Origin: Eupeodes corollae
Lineage: Eukaryota; Arthropoda; Insecta; Diptera; Syrphidae
Reading direction: 5' to 3'
DNA length: 64,000 nt
Assembly (NCBI RefSeq): GCF_945859685.1
Contig: NC_079147.1
Span: forward strand, 15,851,289 to 15,915,288
Shown: positions 20,701-30,582 of the stretch, piece by piece
Position numbering within the stretch: position 1 is the stretch's first letter
How the letters are laid out: each line of letters opens with the position of its first letter
The notes under the pieces: model-generated
Told to the model about the DNA's origin: nothing
Database searches by the model: none
What the model saw: the letters and a program-made list of their open reading frames with translations, nothing else
Position numbers and translations under genes: made by a program

Positions 20701-22238
20701 GACATGCTTTCCTTGCACAAGGAGTACCAAACACCTACCGCGATGCACTTGCTTCCGATGATGCAGCTAATTGGAAGAGAGCAATGGAAGAAGAGATGAA
20801 TAGCCTTCATCAGAACCATACCTGGGATTTGGTACAGCTTCCGCCGAACAGGAAAGCAATCGAAAACAAATGGGTATATAAGTTGAAGGACTTAGGAGTT
20901 GATGGTTTGCAGAGATTCAAAGCTAGATTGGTGGTTCGCGGATTCAGTCAAGAACGGGGTGTTGATTATTTTGAAACTTTCAGTCCAGTGGCAAAATTTA
21001 CTTCCATACGCTGTATTTTCGCAATTGTGGCAAACGAAGGATTAAGTTTATCTCAGTTCGATGTTAAGACGGCCTTTCTAAACGGCGATTTATATGAAGA
21101 GATCTACATGCAGCAACCTCAAGGCTTCGATGACGGATCTGGACGAGTTTGCAAGCTTCAAAAGAGTTTGTATGGGTTAAAACAGGCGTCTAGGTGTTGG
21201 AATGAGAAGTTTACGGCCGCTTTGAAGCAGTTTAACCTTAAGCCCAGCGAAATGGATCCATGTGTATTTATTTCAGCCGATGTTAATAGGCGTATGATCC
21301 TGGTGATATATATTGATGATGGCCTAATAGCTACACAGGATAAAGAGGATGCTTTGATATTAATAAAGTTTTTAAAGACGCAGTTTGAGATAACAACATT
21401 GAATGCGGATTGTTTTCTAGGTATGCAGTTAAAAAGGAAACCCAATGGTGCAATTCATGTCACTCAATCACGTTATACTGAGCATATTTTGCGGAGATTC
21501 AATATGCTTAATTGCAAACCAGTTTCAACCCCAGCTGAAACCTTTTCTTATTCAGAATCCTCCAAAGAAGTCAAGTTTCCCTACAGAGAGGCTGTTGGAT
21601 CGCTTATGTACCTGGCTGTTGCCACCCGCCCAGACATAGCCTATGCAGTAGGAGTAGTTTCACGATATTTAGACTCACCGAACCAGGCCCAGGTCAACGC
21701 AGTCAAAAGAATACTAAAGTACATCAGTGGAACTCGAGAAATGGGTATAATTTTTGAAAAAAGTAAATGTTTTTCTTTGGTTTGTTACAGTGACGCTGAT
21801 TATGCCGGAGACAATATGACTAGACGTTCCACCACTGGTTTTATTTTTACTTTGGGAAGTGGTCCGGTGTCTTGGTCATCACAGAGGCAAAGATGTGTGT
21901 CCTTATCTACCACCGAATCGGAGTACATCGCAGCGTCACAAGCAGTGAAAGAGATGGTGTGGCTTCGGCAACTTGTCTTCAAATTAGTTTCAACTGGCAG
22001 TAGAGAGGTTAATCTAAACATGGATAACCAGGGAGCAATAAAGCTAATCAAAAATCCTGAATACCACAAACGAACGAAACACATTGATGTTCGTTATCAT
22101 TTCATCCGTGAACGATTCAGCAGAGGTGATTTTAAGATTAATTATGTTCCGTCTGAACATCAAAATGCAGACATCTTTACAAAGGCTCTATGCAAAGATA
22201 AATTTGAAAAATTTCGTTTTTTGATCAAAGTAATGTAA
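17765..22238 (+). pseudogene. Copia Gag-Pol polyprotein frame, gag interrupted by a MITE
   Basis: Gag starts at ATG 17765 (MESESFKIEKLLDSEQYSIW) and runs to the MITE at 17901, where a stop follows at 17927-17929. The long frame resumes at 18120 inside the MITE; the first 20 or so codons are MITE-derived, and element sequence starts near 18184. It continues for 1,372 codons. Positions from 18120 are zinc knuckle CFRCNEFGHWKKDC (about residue 209), protease DSGASDHM (about 353) and integrase His-Cys region (WHERMAHQ...CDACMYGK, about 490-530). RT with YIDD (about 1063) and RNase H CYSDADYAGD (about 1222) follow. The encoded enzymes would make and integrate the element's cDNA. Without an intact gag start this copy probably cannot form particles itself. 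No other stop or frameshift was seen in pol. Confidence 0.92.
17901..18180 (+). mobile_element. 280-bp MITE in Copia gag, perfect 16-bp TIRs, TTA duplication
   Basis: AGCCTAGTACATACTT at 17901-17916 is repeated in perfect inverted form at 18165-18180. TTA flanks both sides (17898-17900 and 18181-18183). A 3-bp TWA duplication is characteristic of PIF/Harbinger (Tourist-like) MITEs. Reading the site as TTAA with a 4-bp duplication is also possible, but it makes the TIRs unequal. The interior is non-coding and rich in GTGAAC/GTTCAC hexamers in both orientations. Taking the insertion and one TTA out leaves gag in a single frame, which supports these boundaries. Confidence 0.9.
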
Positions 22239-22296
22239 TATGTTAATATTAATAATAACCTGTATGAATTATATTTTGTTTGAACTAAATCTTTTC

Positions 22297-22307
22297 AAAA
22301 GTGGGAG
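22297..22307 (+). other. Copia polypurine tract
   Basis: AAAAGTGGGAG directly precedes the 3' LTR. It is the expected primer site for plus-strand DNA synthesis. Confidence 0.85.
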
Positions 22308-22479
22308 TGTTGGAATAATAATTTGTTTGAATAATTTACTATTGGCAATGTCGGCTCCCACTGGAAATTGTATACCAGATTATAATGAATTCTTTATACT
22401 TAAATATACTAATAAAGTTAGTCTTTTCTCTTGTTATCCTACACGACGGTTGTCTTCTTTTGTGACTCATAAGTTAACA
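22308..22479 (+). repeat. Copia 3' LTR
   Basis: This 172-bp repeat differs from the 5' LTR only at 22397. It is followed by the right GGTTT target duplication at 22480-22484. Confidence 0.93.
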
Positions 22480-22484
22480 GGTTT

Positions 22485-23109
22485 GTTTATTGGAACTCGG
22501 TGCTGATACACATTAACCATCTTTTGTGGAACGTTTACAAAAACGATGTCGGTCGTCAAAAATGTTGCAAGATATTCGGAATTCATTAGGCGAAGCCAGA
22601 ATTATAAATATTGAATTCTAAAGTAAACTTCAATCTCCTGCCTGGCACTTTAGGAACTTTCTAAGCCTCTTAAACAGTATTCAAGAAAGTCCGTTTGAAA
22701 TAACATCTTTTAGGTGCGTCGTGGCTTCGTGTTCGTGGTGATATCTCTTTTCTCATACTTTGGCCGTACTGTGAAGTATAGAGATTCGTTTTTTAGCCTT
22801 ACAATACGAATGTGAAATGCTTTCCAACACTCCGTCTCTCGCAACTATTTTAATATTCACGAATCATAAAACCCTCTTTTTCGATAGCCGCACTGTGTTT
22901 TGGCATTAGAAAGTAACAGATATACCCTTTAGTGCACGCTACAGAAATATCTCTTTTAGTTCGTCATCTCTTCAAGATAGTTGACTGAGGTTAACAACGA
23001 CTAATTTCGGATAAAAACAGTAAAATAATTGCTCATTATATCTTCACTTAAAACCCTTTATTAAAAGATAATGTATTGACCAATGAATATATCCTGATGT
23101 GTATTTGAA
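22485..23109. other. Right flank of Copia, nothing recognised
   Basis: AT-rich sequence between the Copia element and the Penelope-like relic. No coding frame or repeat structure was identified. Confidence 0.35.
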
Positions 23110-24400
23110 AAATTAGGTTTTCCTTCGGCTTTTTTGGTCAGTTTGATCGTTGCAATGAAACAAGGTTGTTACATTAGCTTTTCCCGACGTTTCGACAGGG
23201 GTTGCTGCCTTACTCAGGGGAACTTTATTACACATGAAATATAAAACACATAGTACAATATTGTGGACAACAAGAATAAGAAAAAACTTACAATTTAACA
23301 ATTAAATTTTAAAACAGTTTAAAAAAAAACACTTCTAATTAAGAAGTTCAGTCTATAACTACAAAAAACAAAGAGAAAACTCTTATGAGGAAACAAGTGA
23401 GCAGTATACAGATGATATACTCTGTGTGTCTTGCTTGCGATTCACATTGTTTTTGTTGTTCAGGATGTGGAGCGTTTCGAGCGTATATCGCTTAGAGGTA
23501 TGTTTCTCCGTTTGAAGAACTTAAACACCATCGAAATCCGGAGAATGACCTTTGTCTATTGAATGGGCCGCCAATGCGGTTTTAGCCAGGTTATTGTTTT
23601 TGATGTCAGATTTGTGGTTGGACAATCTTTGGCGCAAGAATTGTTTGGTGGTTACGATGTAGCAAAGGTTACATGTTTCGTCAGGTTTACCTTTGCAGTT
23701 TATTTTATAAATGACGTCAGTGCGTTTATCTCTGTCTATTTTGGTCTTTAGGTTGGTGAAAAGGTGTCTAATTGTCTGGTTAGATTTGAAAGCCAATCGG
23801 ACATCTTGGATGTTTTTGGTGACAACTTGCTTAAAACTCTCATCCAGTTTTTGAACGTAAACAATGCTTTTGAAGTATCCTTTGTTGTTATCCTCACTTT
23901 GTTGTTTAGCGCGTCTGCATTGTTGTTGTAAAATTAAGCCACGAATAATTGCTGGCGGGAAACCGTTGTCGCTTAAAATGTTGGTCACTTTGATGGTATT
24001 TGAATGGTGGAATCTTTCGTCACTTAACGTGAAAACTTTGTTAACTAAATTGGAAGCTGTGTTGAAGATTATGTGTTTGGCTTGGTTGGACCGGAAGTTG
24101 ATCAGACGTCCTGATGCTGTTGGTTTTTGAAACCAATCAAACGACAACTGAGTGTCCATACGGTGGATTTTGACATCAAGGAACGATATAGAACTGTTAT
24201 TTTCGTTTTCAACAGTGAGCTGTAGTTTGGAGTGGAATCCGTTCAGGATCAATAATAAGTCTGCGACTTTATATTTGTCCATAACCGCAAATATGTCATC
24301 AACATATTTCACTATAAAATTTGGCTTTGCATTACATCCAGTTAAGCATTCGTCAAGCTCCCTATAGACGCTTACAAAGTGATTACACTTCGACTTTAAA
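23110..24400 (-). mobile_element. Penelope-like retroelement, 5'-truncated
   Basis: A minus-strand element. The sequence enters in the RT just upstream of the catalytic box (about 24400), continues through the open frame at 23521-24312 and ends in a non-coding or frameshifted tail. The tail includes the block CCCTGTCGAAACGTCGGG near 23185-23205. The 5' part of the RT is missing. No terminal repeat was found. Confidence 0.75.
23521..24312 (-). CDS. Penelope-like RT C-terminal part fused to GIY-YIG endonuclease (partial)
   Basis: 263 codons. It starts within the RT at the catalytic motif KYVDDIFAVM (residues about 2-11). RT conserved blocks ISFLDVKIHR, DWFQKPTASGRLINF and HSNTIKVTNILSDNGFPP follow. 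The last third carries a GIY-YIG-type endonuclease: DVIYKINCKGKPDETCNLCY, then IVTTKQFLRQRLSNHKSDIK and AAHSIDKGHSPDF. The usual YIG appears as YIV, a change at a conserved Gly. In the family the endonuclease nicks target DNA and the RT copies the RNA. The frame is open but truncated at the N-terminus, and the displayed start is only the first Met. Confidence 0.78.
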   Translation of the reverse strand: MKYVDDIFAVMDKYKVADLLLILNGFHSKLQLTVENENNSSISFLDVKIHRMDTQLSFDWFQKPTASGRLINFRSNQAKHIIFNTASNLVNKVFTLSDERFHHSNTIKVTNILSDNGFPPAIIRGLILQQQCRRAKQQSEDNNKGYFKSIVYVQKLDESFKQVVTKNIQDVRLAFKSNQTIRHLFTNLKTKIDRDKRTDVIYKINCKGKPDETCNLCYIVTTKQFLRQRLSNHKSDIKNNNLAKTALAAHSIDKGHSPDFDGV

Positions 24401-25185
24401 AGGAATTAATTAAACAACTTGTATTGATGTTCGGGAGAATTTTTTTCATATTGTATTTTATTTAACATTGAAAAGAAATTTAACAAATAAAGATACTTTG
24501 GTGGAAGGGAAGTCAACACCGAAGTAACTTAATTTTTATATTCTTGAAATATGTAACACATAAATATTAATAGTCTTAAGAAATTATTTATCAAAATTTT
24601 ACTAGAAGCAATTATATCCACCAGTCATTGGCCAATACCCACAACCTTCAAAGGCTTGCATTAAAGCTAAGTGTGATTATTTCGAGTCAAAATACTTTTA
24701 TTTAAATTAAACTGCAAAATGCTTACTTCGATTTTAATTATCTATTAAAATCTATAAATAATCTTTTTCAACAATATTTCTTTTATTTCATTTCAAAATT
24801 TTGATTTGGTTGCCTTTTTTGGGGGACGATTCGTTGCAAAAACAAAAATCATTTTCAAACCGTTCTGTTATTCTCTGTAAAGAAACGTTTAAGCATAAAA
24901 GGGTCACCGTTTCTTTAAGATTTATGTAAAAACAAGTGAAATATATATGAACTTGCGAACATTTTTCGAAATACTATACATTTAGGGATTATAGCTTTGA
25001 ACAACCATCATGGCCTGTAAAAGCCTTTTCAGATTTTTAAAAGTATTATTTCAAAAACCTGACGGGATAAAAGTGATTTTGGAATCGGATTTAAATTCAA
25101 TTCCTGAGTTTCATCCAGAAGATGATTGATTTTGGAAAAATGGCCGGAACAATTATTTTGATTATCATATACGAGTATATCTGGA
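24401..25185. other. AT-rich sequence, nothing recognised
   Basis: No gene or element boundary was identified between the Penelope-like relic and RTE copy R4. Confidence 0.35.
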
Positions 25186-26412
25186 CTGATGTGTAGACTG
25201 TAGAACGGCGACGACGAACCCAATTCCTCTGTGAGGCAGGATGATCCATTCAACATAGACGACGAAAGCCAACAATCCCGTCTTCCGGACTTAGACAAAG
25301 TAAAGATTGCCATATCCAAGCTGAAGTTTAACAAAGCGGCTTTGTAGCAGATGGCTTGAATGCTAAGCTCTTCAAAGGAGCTAAAGATAATTTGATTAGA
25401 CCCTCTAAACTCTACCAGCTAAATAGGCATCAAATCAAATGGGGTGGCGCAACAGTCCGTTGTGAACCAGGGCCTAGTGACTTACAACTCTCAACCATTC
25501 CTGTGTGCGAGTACTGTTGTCAGGAATGGAAGGGACCTACAATTTAAGGCCGAATCCGAACGGCTAATTTGAGAAAGCACTTTTTCATGACAAGAATTAC
25601 TCTTGAAGGATTTGTCAATTCCTTCGCAAGAGGCAGTACCCGCGAAAATTATTTTTTTTAAATTAAGCTGGCACAGGCAGGGATTGAACCCAGGACCCCT
25701 TGCATGACAGTCCAACGCACTAACCATCATGCCACGGGTACTACTAAATAGGCATCAGTCTACCTAATATCGCTTACAAAATCTTCTCTGTCGTAATATG
25801 TGAACGTCTGAAGCCCATCGTCAACATCCTGATAGGTCCTTATCAGTTTGGTTTTAGACCAGGAAAGTATATAGTCGATCAAATATTCAAACTACGGCAG
25901 ATCGTGGAGAAAACGCAAGAACATCAAATCGACACCCATCTACAAGGACGAGCTGTAGAGAGCTATATTTGTGCAGAATGACAATGGAGAATACACGCTG
26001 CTCTATAAAGGTTGGAAACAGCTTAATAGAACCTTTCGATGTCAAAAAAGGTTTTAGACAGGGTGATGCGCTGTCATGCGATTTTATTAACATCGTACTT
26101 TCAAAAGTCTGTCCAATTACTGGCATATGCTGATGATATGGACATAATCTGAAGAACTCAGCGTGATATCAATGGGACTTTGGTGAGTATGAAGGCAAAA
26201 CAAAGTACATGCTGTCGTTAAGAAAGGAATTACAACACCGAGGTCTTGGTCAAAACTTCATCATTTAAGGTAGTTAAAAACTTCGTCTACCTAGGCTCCG
26301 CTATGAACGCAGAACACAACACCAGCGCCGAGATCAAACGAAGAATAACTCTTGCCAACCGTTGTTTCCTTGGGCTAAGAAAGCAATTGAGTAGCAAAGC
26401 CCTTTCTCGAGG
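25186..26412 (+). mobile_element. RTE-type LINE fragment (copy R4) carrying a SINE
   Basis: A plus-strand RT segment with many frame breaks. It begins near the RT N-terminus (DDESQQSRLPDLDKVKIAIS around 25260) and contains the SINE at 25433-25743. It then runs through the DVKKGFRQGDALSCDF block near 26040, the AYADDMD catalytic region near 26128 and the ILANRCFLGLRKQL block near 26345-26390. It stops at about 26412, before the usual 3' end. Confidence 0.75.
25433..25743 (-). mobile_element. tRNA-derived SINE (copy b)
   Basis: A minus-strand copy. On that strand its head reads AGTACCCGTGGCATGATGGT with a B box GGTTCAATCCC (about 25680-25690 on the plus strand). The 3' segment (GGCCCTGGTTCACAACGGAC, then TGTTGCGCCACCCC) lies at its left end. 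CTAAATAGGCATCA at 25419-25432 and 25744-25757 is an exact 14-bp target duplication. It is inserted into RTE copy R4 and splits its RT region. Confidence 0.9.
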
Positions 26413-26551
26413 GACCAATGTGTCTGGTTAAAACGTTACCCACGCCCGATGCCACTAACCATGAGTGGCACTTAGATCCAGGAAACTAATCAACTTTCAG
26501 TTCTCGGTAGGTGAATCATAGATCACCTCTTATGATATTGCCAAAAATGCT
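26413..26551. other. Spacer between RTE copy R4 and Harbinger-like element
   Basis: No feature was recognised. It ends with TGCT, which is also found directly right of the Harbinger-like element at 30579-30582. Confidence 0.4.
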
Positions 26552-26741
26552 GGGGGGTTATTATGAAAAACGAAACTCGTTCAAAATAACGCTTATTCGT
26601 TAAATTGCGATTAGAAAAAACGATTGTAGTGGCACTAAATCTAATACGATACTCGTATTTTTATTTACGAGTGCCTTCAGCTCTCGTTCAGCTTTCGTTT
26701 TGGGGTAGATGTCAAATGTCATTTATTTTTGTTTTCTATGT

Positions 26742-29700
26742 CGATACCTTCCCGTAAGAATGTATTAAGCGACACTTTTTTCGAAAATGACTTTTTAATG
26801 TGGAACTATACTAGAAGTTAAGCGCCACATTTTGGCCTGAGTTTCGCTGCCCTATCATGTATACAAAAGAAACTAAAGAGGAAATAAAATTGTAACAACC
26901 GCCAAGTTTTCTCACTGGAATAATGTTGCTCCCTAAAATTTGTATTATCCGCCATTGAAATTATGCTAAGCGACATTTTTAAAAAGTTTTTTGTCTTAAG
27001 CAACCAAAAGTCCAAACAAAAATTTTGTTAGATGTCGCATAGTTTAACCGAAATTGTCGCTTAGCACACTCTTCCAAATAGAACTTGGTCCATTTTTGTC
27101 GGTTATAACCATCCAGATATTATGGTTTTCTTTAATTTTGAATATTTTTCTATGAAGTAGCCTTCTGCTTTTTTCCCATTTATTTTGTGTGTTTTTTTTT
27201 GTCTGGTCGGTTGTAAGCGTATTTTTGTATGTATGTAAATTCCGTTGCATAGATAGCTGTTGATTTTATTTCAAATATTTGAATACAGTAAGTAGGCTTT
27301 GGTTTTGTATTAGGTTATTTTGTTCCTTTTGCTCTCGTCAGTTGTCATCGTACTTTTTTCGTTGGAAGTGTTGAAAAAATAGTGGCTTGTTGTGATCATT
27401 AATTTATTAATTAGATACATATACATACGTTTTTGTTTGTTAGTTCATCGTTTCGTGGTATTCTAGTGAAATTTTAAATTTTACCATGAATGAAAATTTG
27501 CCAGGTCCCTCTGGATTGCAAAAACCAATTTTGTTTCATTCAAGAGCTAGACAAATGGTTGAATTAGCAAAACAATCTAATGCAGGAATGAAAGTAAGTA
27601 AATAAGCTCCTTGATTCTTGATACATTGTTTATTATTTTGAGGTAGGTGAGATAAATACAATTATGAATTTTTTTAGGTTGATCATTTTGAAAAAACTAA
27701 AAGTACTACGGGTGAAAGGAGTTTGTCTGCACCATACAAATCTATATCTGGGTCTGAGTCTGAGTGTGATCCGTTTGAAACAGATGGGAGTTCATCTTGG
27801 CATAATGATTCCATAGAAAATTCAAGTTCCGATGAAATAATAGAACATCGAAAAGTAAACGAGAATCCAAAGCCGAAAGTCAAGGCCATTGAGGTACGTA
27901 ACCAGGGATTGGGGGTAGACTCAAAAAGAGCTCGTGTTGAGAAAAAACAAAAATCTGTGCAAAGAAATCCATGCAAGAGCTGCCAAAACAAATGTGCTAC
28001 TAGATTAAGTGAGTCACAAAGGCAAGCCGTTTTTGACTTTTATTGGAAACTGCCACATACACAGCAAATAGATTGGTTATTATCTTGTGTTGATCGTGTT
28101 CCTGTCAAAAGGCGACGAAGCAAAGAAATTGAAAAGAAGACAGAAACAAGGAAATATTTTATAAATTTTGAAGGACAGAGAATACAAGTATGTATGCAGT
28201 TTTTGCTGAAAACTCTTAACATTTCCAGTAGAGTTGTCACATATGCCCTTGAAAAAACAACAGTTTTAAATACATCAGCAACAGACAAGAGGGGTGCAGC
28301 ACCTACGTCAAATGCTACATCCAATGATTTAAAAGAAGCCGTTTGCACATTCATTGAAAGCTTACCAAGGGTTCCATCCCATTATTGCCGTTCTAGGACC
28401 AATAGAACTTACTTGCCCACCGAGTATTTTAGAGTTTCGAATCTGTACAGAAAATTCAAAGAAAACCAAGAGGAACAAGGTTTGAATTGTGTCTCCGAAA
28501 AAATATTTCGCGGAATTTTTAAAACGTATAATATTGGCATCCATGTTCCCAAAAAAGATAAGTGCACCTTTTGCGAATCCTTTAAGGACCGTGAATTGGA
28601 TGAGACAGAGAAAAAAAAAGTGTTGAAACATTCCCAACAGAAAGAAACGAGCCATAAACTGTTTAAGGAAGACCAGGAAAAAGCCAAAAATTCACATTCA
28701 TTTGTTTGTGCGAGTTTTGACCTGCAAAAAGTTCTAAACGTTCCACATACGCAGAGTATGCTATTTTATTATTCGAGAAAATATTCGTTTTATAACGAGA
28801 CAGTTTATAAGAGTGGAACTCATAATGCGTATGCTTTTGTTTGGGGCGAAGTTGATGGAATGCGAGGAGCAAATGAAATTTGTTCAATCCTCAATCAGTA
28901 CTTGAAAATCGTCGATGAGAGAAAAACTGTAAGTTCTATTTCCTTATACTGTGATAGCTGTCCTGGACAAAATAAAAATCGCCAAATCATAACAATGATT
29001 TTTTTGTTTTTACAAAAACAAGCTCAACACATTAACGAAATTAAATTAACATTTCTACTTCCTGGCCATACCTACATGCCTGTTGACTCTGTGCATGCTA
29101 CTATAGAGCGATTTGTTAAAAAAAGGACTATTTGAACACCATCAGAATGGGTTACTCTGATTTTGAATTCAAGGATAAATCCCAAACCTTATGAGGTGGT
29201 AGTGTTGACATACAAAGATTTCCGTGATTGGAAAAAAGAAGCGCTGAAATATTTTCCAACGAAAGGAGTAAAAACCAAGGAGCAAACTAATTTCAAGATT
29301 ACGGAATCTAATATTTTCATTTTTTCTAAATCATCCCCTGAAATAAAGTATTCGCAATTTCAAACACCTTCTCCTTTATATACCCTGGATTTTTGTCGCA
29401 CGCGCAACCAAGTGAAATGCCTTGAAGAATTCAATGAACCTGAAATTCTATATTCTTCCAAACTCTCAATATCAGGCCCGAAACGAAAGGATTTAGAGAG
29501 TCTGCTGAAAAGAAAATTAATTCCTGAACGATATATTCAAGAATACGATGATATAGTAAGTACAGTCGGTGAGAAACAAGACGAATTACCAGAAACAGAC
29601 GAAGAAGATGATTTATCTGAAAATTATAATCATTAATATTAAAATTTCCGTTTTATCTCTAAAATTAATTTAGTAATCCTAAAGTGTCCTTTTTGATTTT

Positions 29701-30082
29701 TTTTTGAAATTAATATATTATTTTACTTTTTATATCCATTTTTATTTATTTTATTTGTAATGAGAACAAAATAAAAAATGAATTAAACGACACAATTTAT
29801 TTCAAACCTTTATTTTTTGTAACCATCACAGTGTCTTAAGCGCCATTTACCATTGTATCAAGCGCCAATGTCTTGACCACGAAAATGTACTAAGCGACAA
29901 AAACTTCTTATCTGATTAAAATTTCGGTTTTGCAATGATGTCAAGTTTTGTATTCTGAAAATCCCTCTCCAAATCTGTTCCTTCCATTACAATACACAAA
30001 AAAATGACTAAATGAGACGTTTTTTTTGTTTCCTGAACAATTTTAAAAATGTCGCTTAATACATTCTTACGGGAAGGTATCG
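26742..30082 (+). mobile_element. 3.34-kb DNA transposon with 33-bp TIRs and ATGT duplication, family unassigned
   Basis: Perfect inverted repeats of 33 bp (26742-26774 and 30050-30082) start CGATACCTTCCCGTAAGAAT. ATGT flanks both ends (26738-26741 and 30083-30086). Subterminal copies of TTAAGCG(A/C)CA recur near 26765, 26818, 26966 and 27055 (inverted) on the left. On the right they recur near 29836, 29857, 29890 and 30050 (inverted). They are candidate transposase-binding sites. One two-exon gene fills the interior. The 4-bp duplication is compatible with Sola-type elements, but the terminal bases do not match the GAG/GRG ends I recall for Sola, so the superfamily is left open. Confidence 0.85.
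27486..29636 (+). pseudogene. Two-exon transposase-like gene with one in-frame TGA
   Basis: Exon 1 is 27486-27593 (MNENLPGPSGLQKPILFHSR...), followed by an 84-bp intron with GTAAGT donor and TTTTTTTAG acceptor in phase 0. Exon 2 is 27678-29636. The combined frame is about 688 codons, broken only by TGA at 29133-29135; the same frame stays open for a further 167 codons. Features in order are an acidic, Ser-rich N-terminus and a Cys cluster NPCKSCQNKCATRLSESQR (about residues 130-148). An Arg/Lys patch, the CTFCESF motif and FDLQKVLNVP with an acidic residue suited to a DDE active site follow. SLYCDSCPGQNKNRQ with a second Asp, LPGHTYMPVDSVHATIERF and an acidic C-terminus complete it. These blocks recall DDE-type transposases; I cannot name the family with certainty. 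The TGA truncates the predicted protein after the HATIERF block. Confidence 0.75.
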
Positions 30083-30086
30083 ATGT

Positions 30087-30383
30087 ATTTGGTATGCATG
30101 TAGATTTGAAACTTGGAAGGTGATAGGATCGATCTCTTCTAATACATACTTGAATGCGTCCTTGTTCAAACGATAAAGAAGCTTAAACCTGGCAAATATT
30201 TAAGGAGTTTTTTTTTGTAATACTAGATGGAAAGGATTTCACTTTACTTACGTTGAACTAGGAAGGCTCATTGGGTTCGATGAATCTCTTAAAACTCTTC
30301 TTTTTATACGCATTTTCTCTTCTTCGTTAGTTTGGGATTCATCTTCGCTTTCAAGGAAATAGCCGCAATAAAAAAACATTTTA
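30087..30383 (-). pseudogene. PIF/Harbinger transposase N-terminal part, truncated
   Basis: Minus-strand exon 1 (30383-30252) reads MFFYCGYFLESEDESQTNEE followed by KMRIKRRVLRDSSNPMSLPS. A GTAAGT donor follows at 30251-30246. An acceptor CAG before 30188 opens exon 2, which reads FKLLYRLNKDAFKYVLEEID. The pattern RRxLRDxSNP...LYRLNKDAFxYVLE is typical of HARBI1-like transposases. The frame is cut at 30087 by the nested transposon. The other flank (26552-26741) holds no continuation, so the DDE core is lost. Confidence 0.75.
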
Positions 30384-30582
30384 TAGAATTTATGCAAATT
30401 ACATTTATTTTTGAAACTTCCTCGACTTTATTTATATTTTGACATTTGTTAATAGGAGTGAAGTTAGTTGCTCCTTTAAAAAATTATTTCGTATCTTATA
30501 ATCGCTCTTCACCATGACTTTCGTTTCTTCGAGTTTCGTTTTTTCTGCCGTTCGTTTCGTAATTCATAATAAGGGCCCTGCT

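Larger units (their letters stand above)
17522..22479 (+). mobile_element. Ty1/Copia LTR retrotransposon, young, with MITE in gag
   Basis: A complete element of 4,958 bp including a 280-bp MITE. In order it has the 5' LTR (17522-17693), primer-binding site (17694-17708), gag-pol frame (17765-22238), polypurine tract (22297-22307) and 3' LTR (22308-22479), with GGTTT duplications outside. The two 172-bp LTRs differ at one position (C at 17611, T at 22397), so integration is recent. The domain order gag, protease, integrase, RT, RNase H is that of Copia rather than Gypsy. The pol frame is open throughout; gag is interrupted by the MITE at 17901-18180. Confidence 0.95.
26552..30578 (-). mobile_element. 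PIF/Harbinger-type element, deleted, hosting another transposon
   Basis: The left end reads GGGGGGTTATTATGAAAAAC followed by GAAA. The reverse complement of the right end reads GGGCCCTTATTATGAATTAC followed by GAAA. TGCT flanks both sides (26548-26551 and 30579-30582). Between the ends lie a piece of Harbinger-type transposase gene (30087-30383, minus strand) and, inserted in it, the 3,341-bp transposon at 26742-30082. Without that insertion only about 0.68 kb remains, so the Harbinger catalytic region is already deleted. The TGCT duplication is unusual, because TWA is more typical for the superfamily. Confidence 0.7.

Noticed and set aside
26742..30082. piggyBac assignment
   Set aside because: The flanking duplication is ATGT, not TTAA, and the protein lacks the piggyBac motifs I know.
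26742..30082. Firm Sola assignment
   Set aside because: The 4-bp duplication fits, but the terminal bases differ from the Sola ends I recall and the protein family could not be searched.
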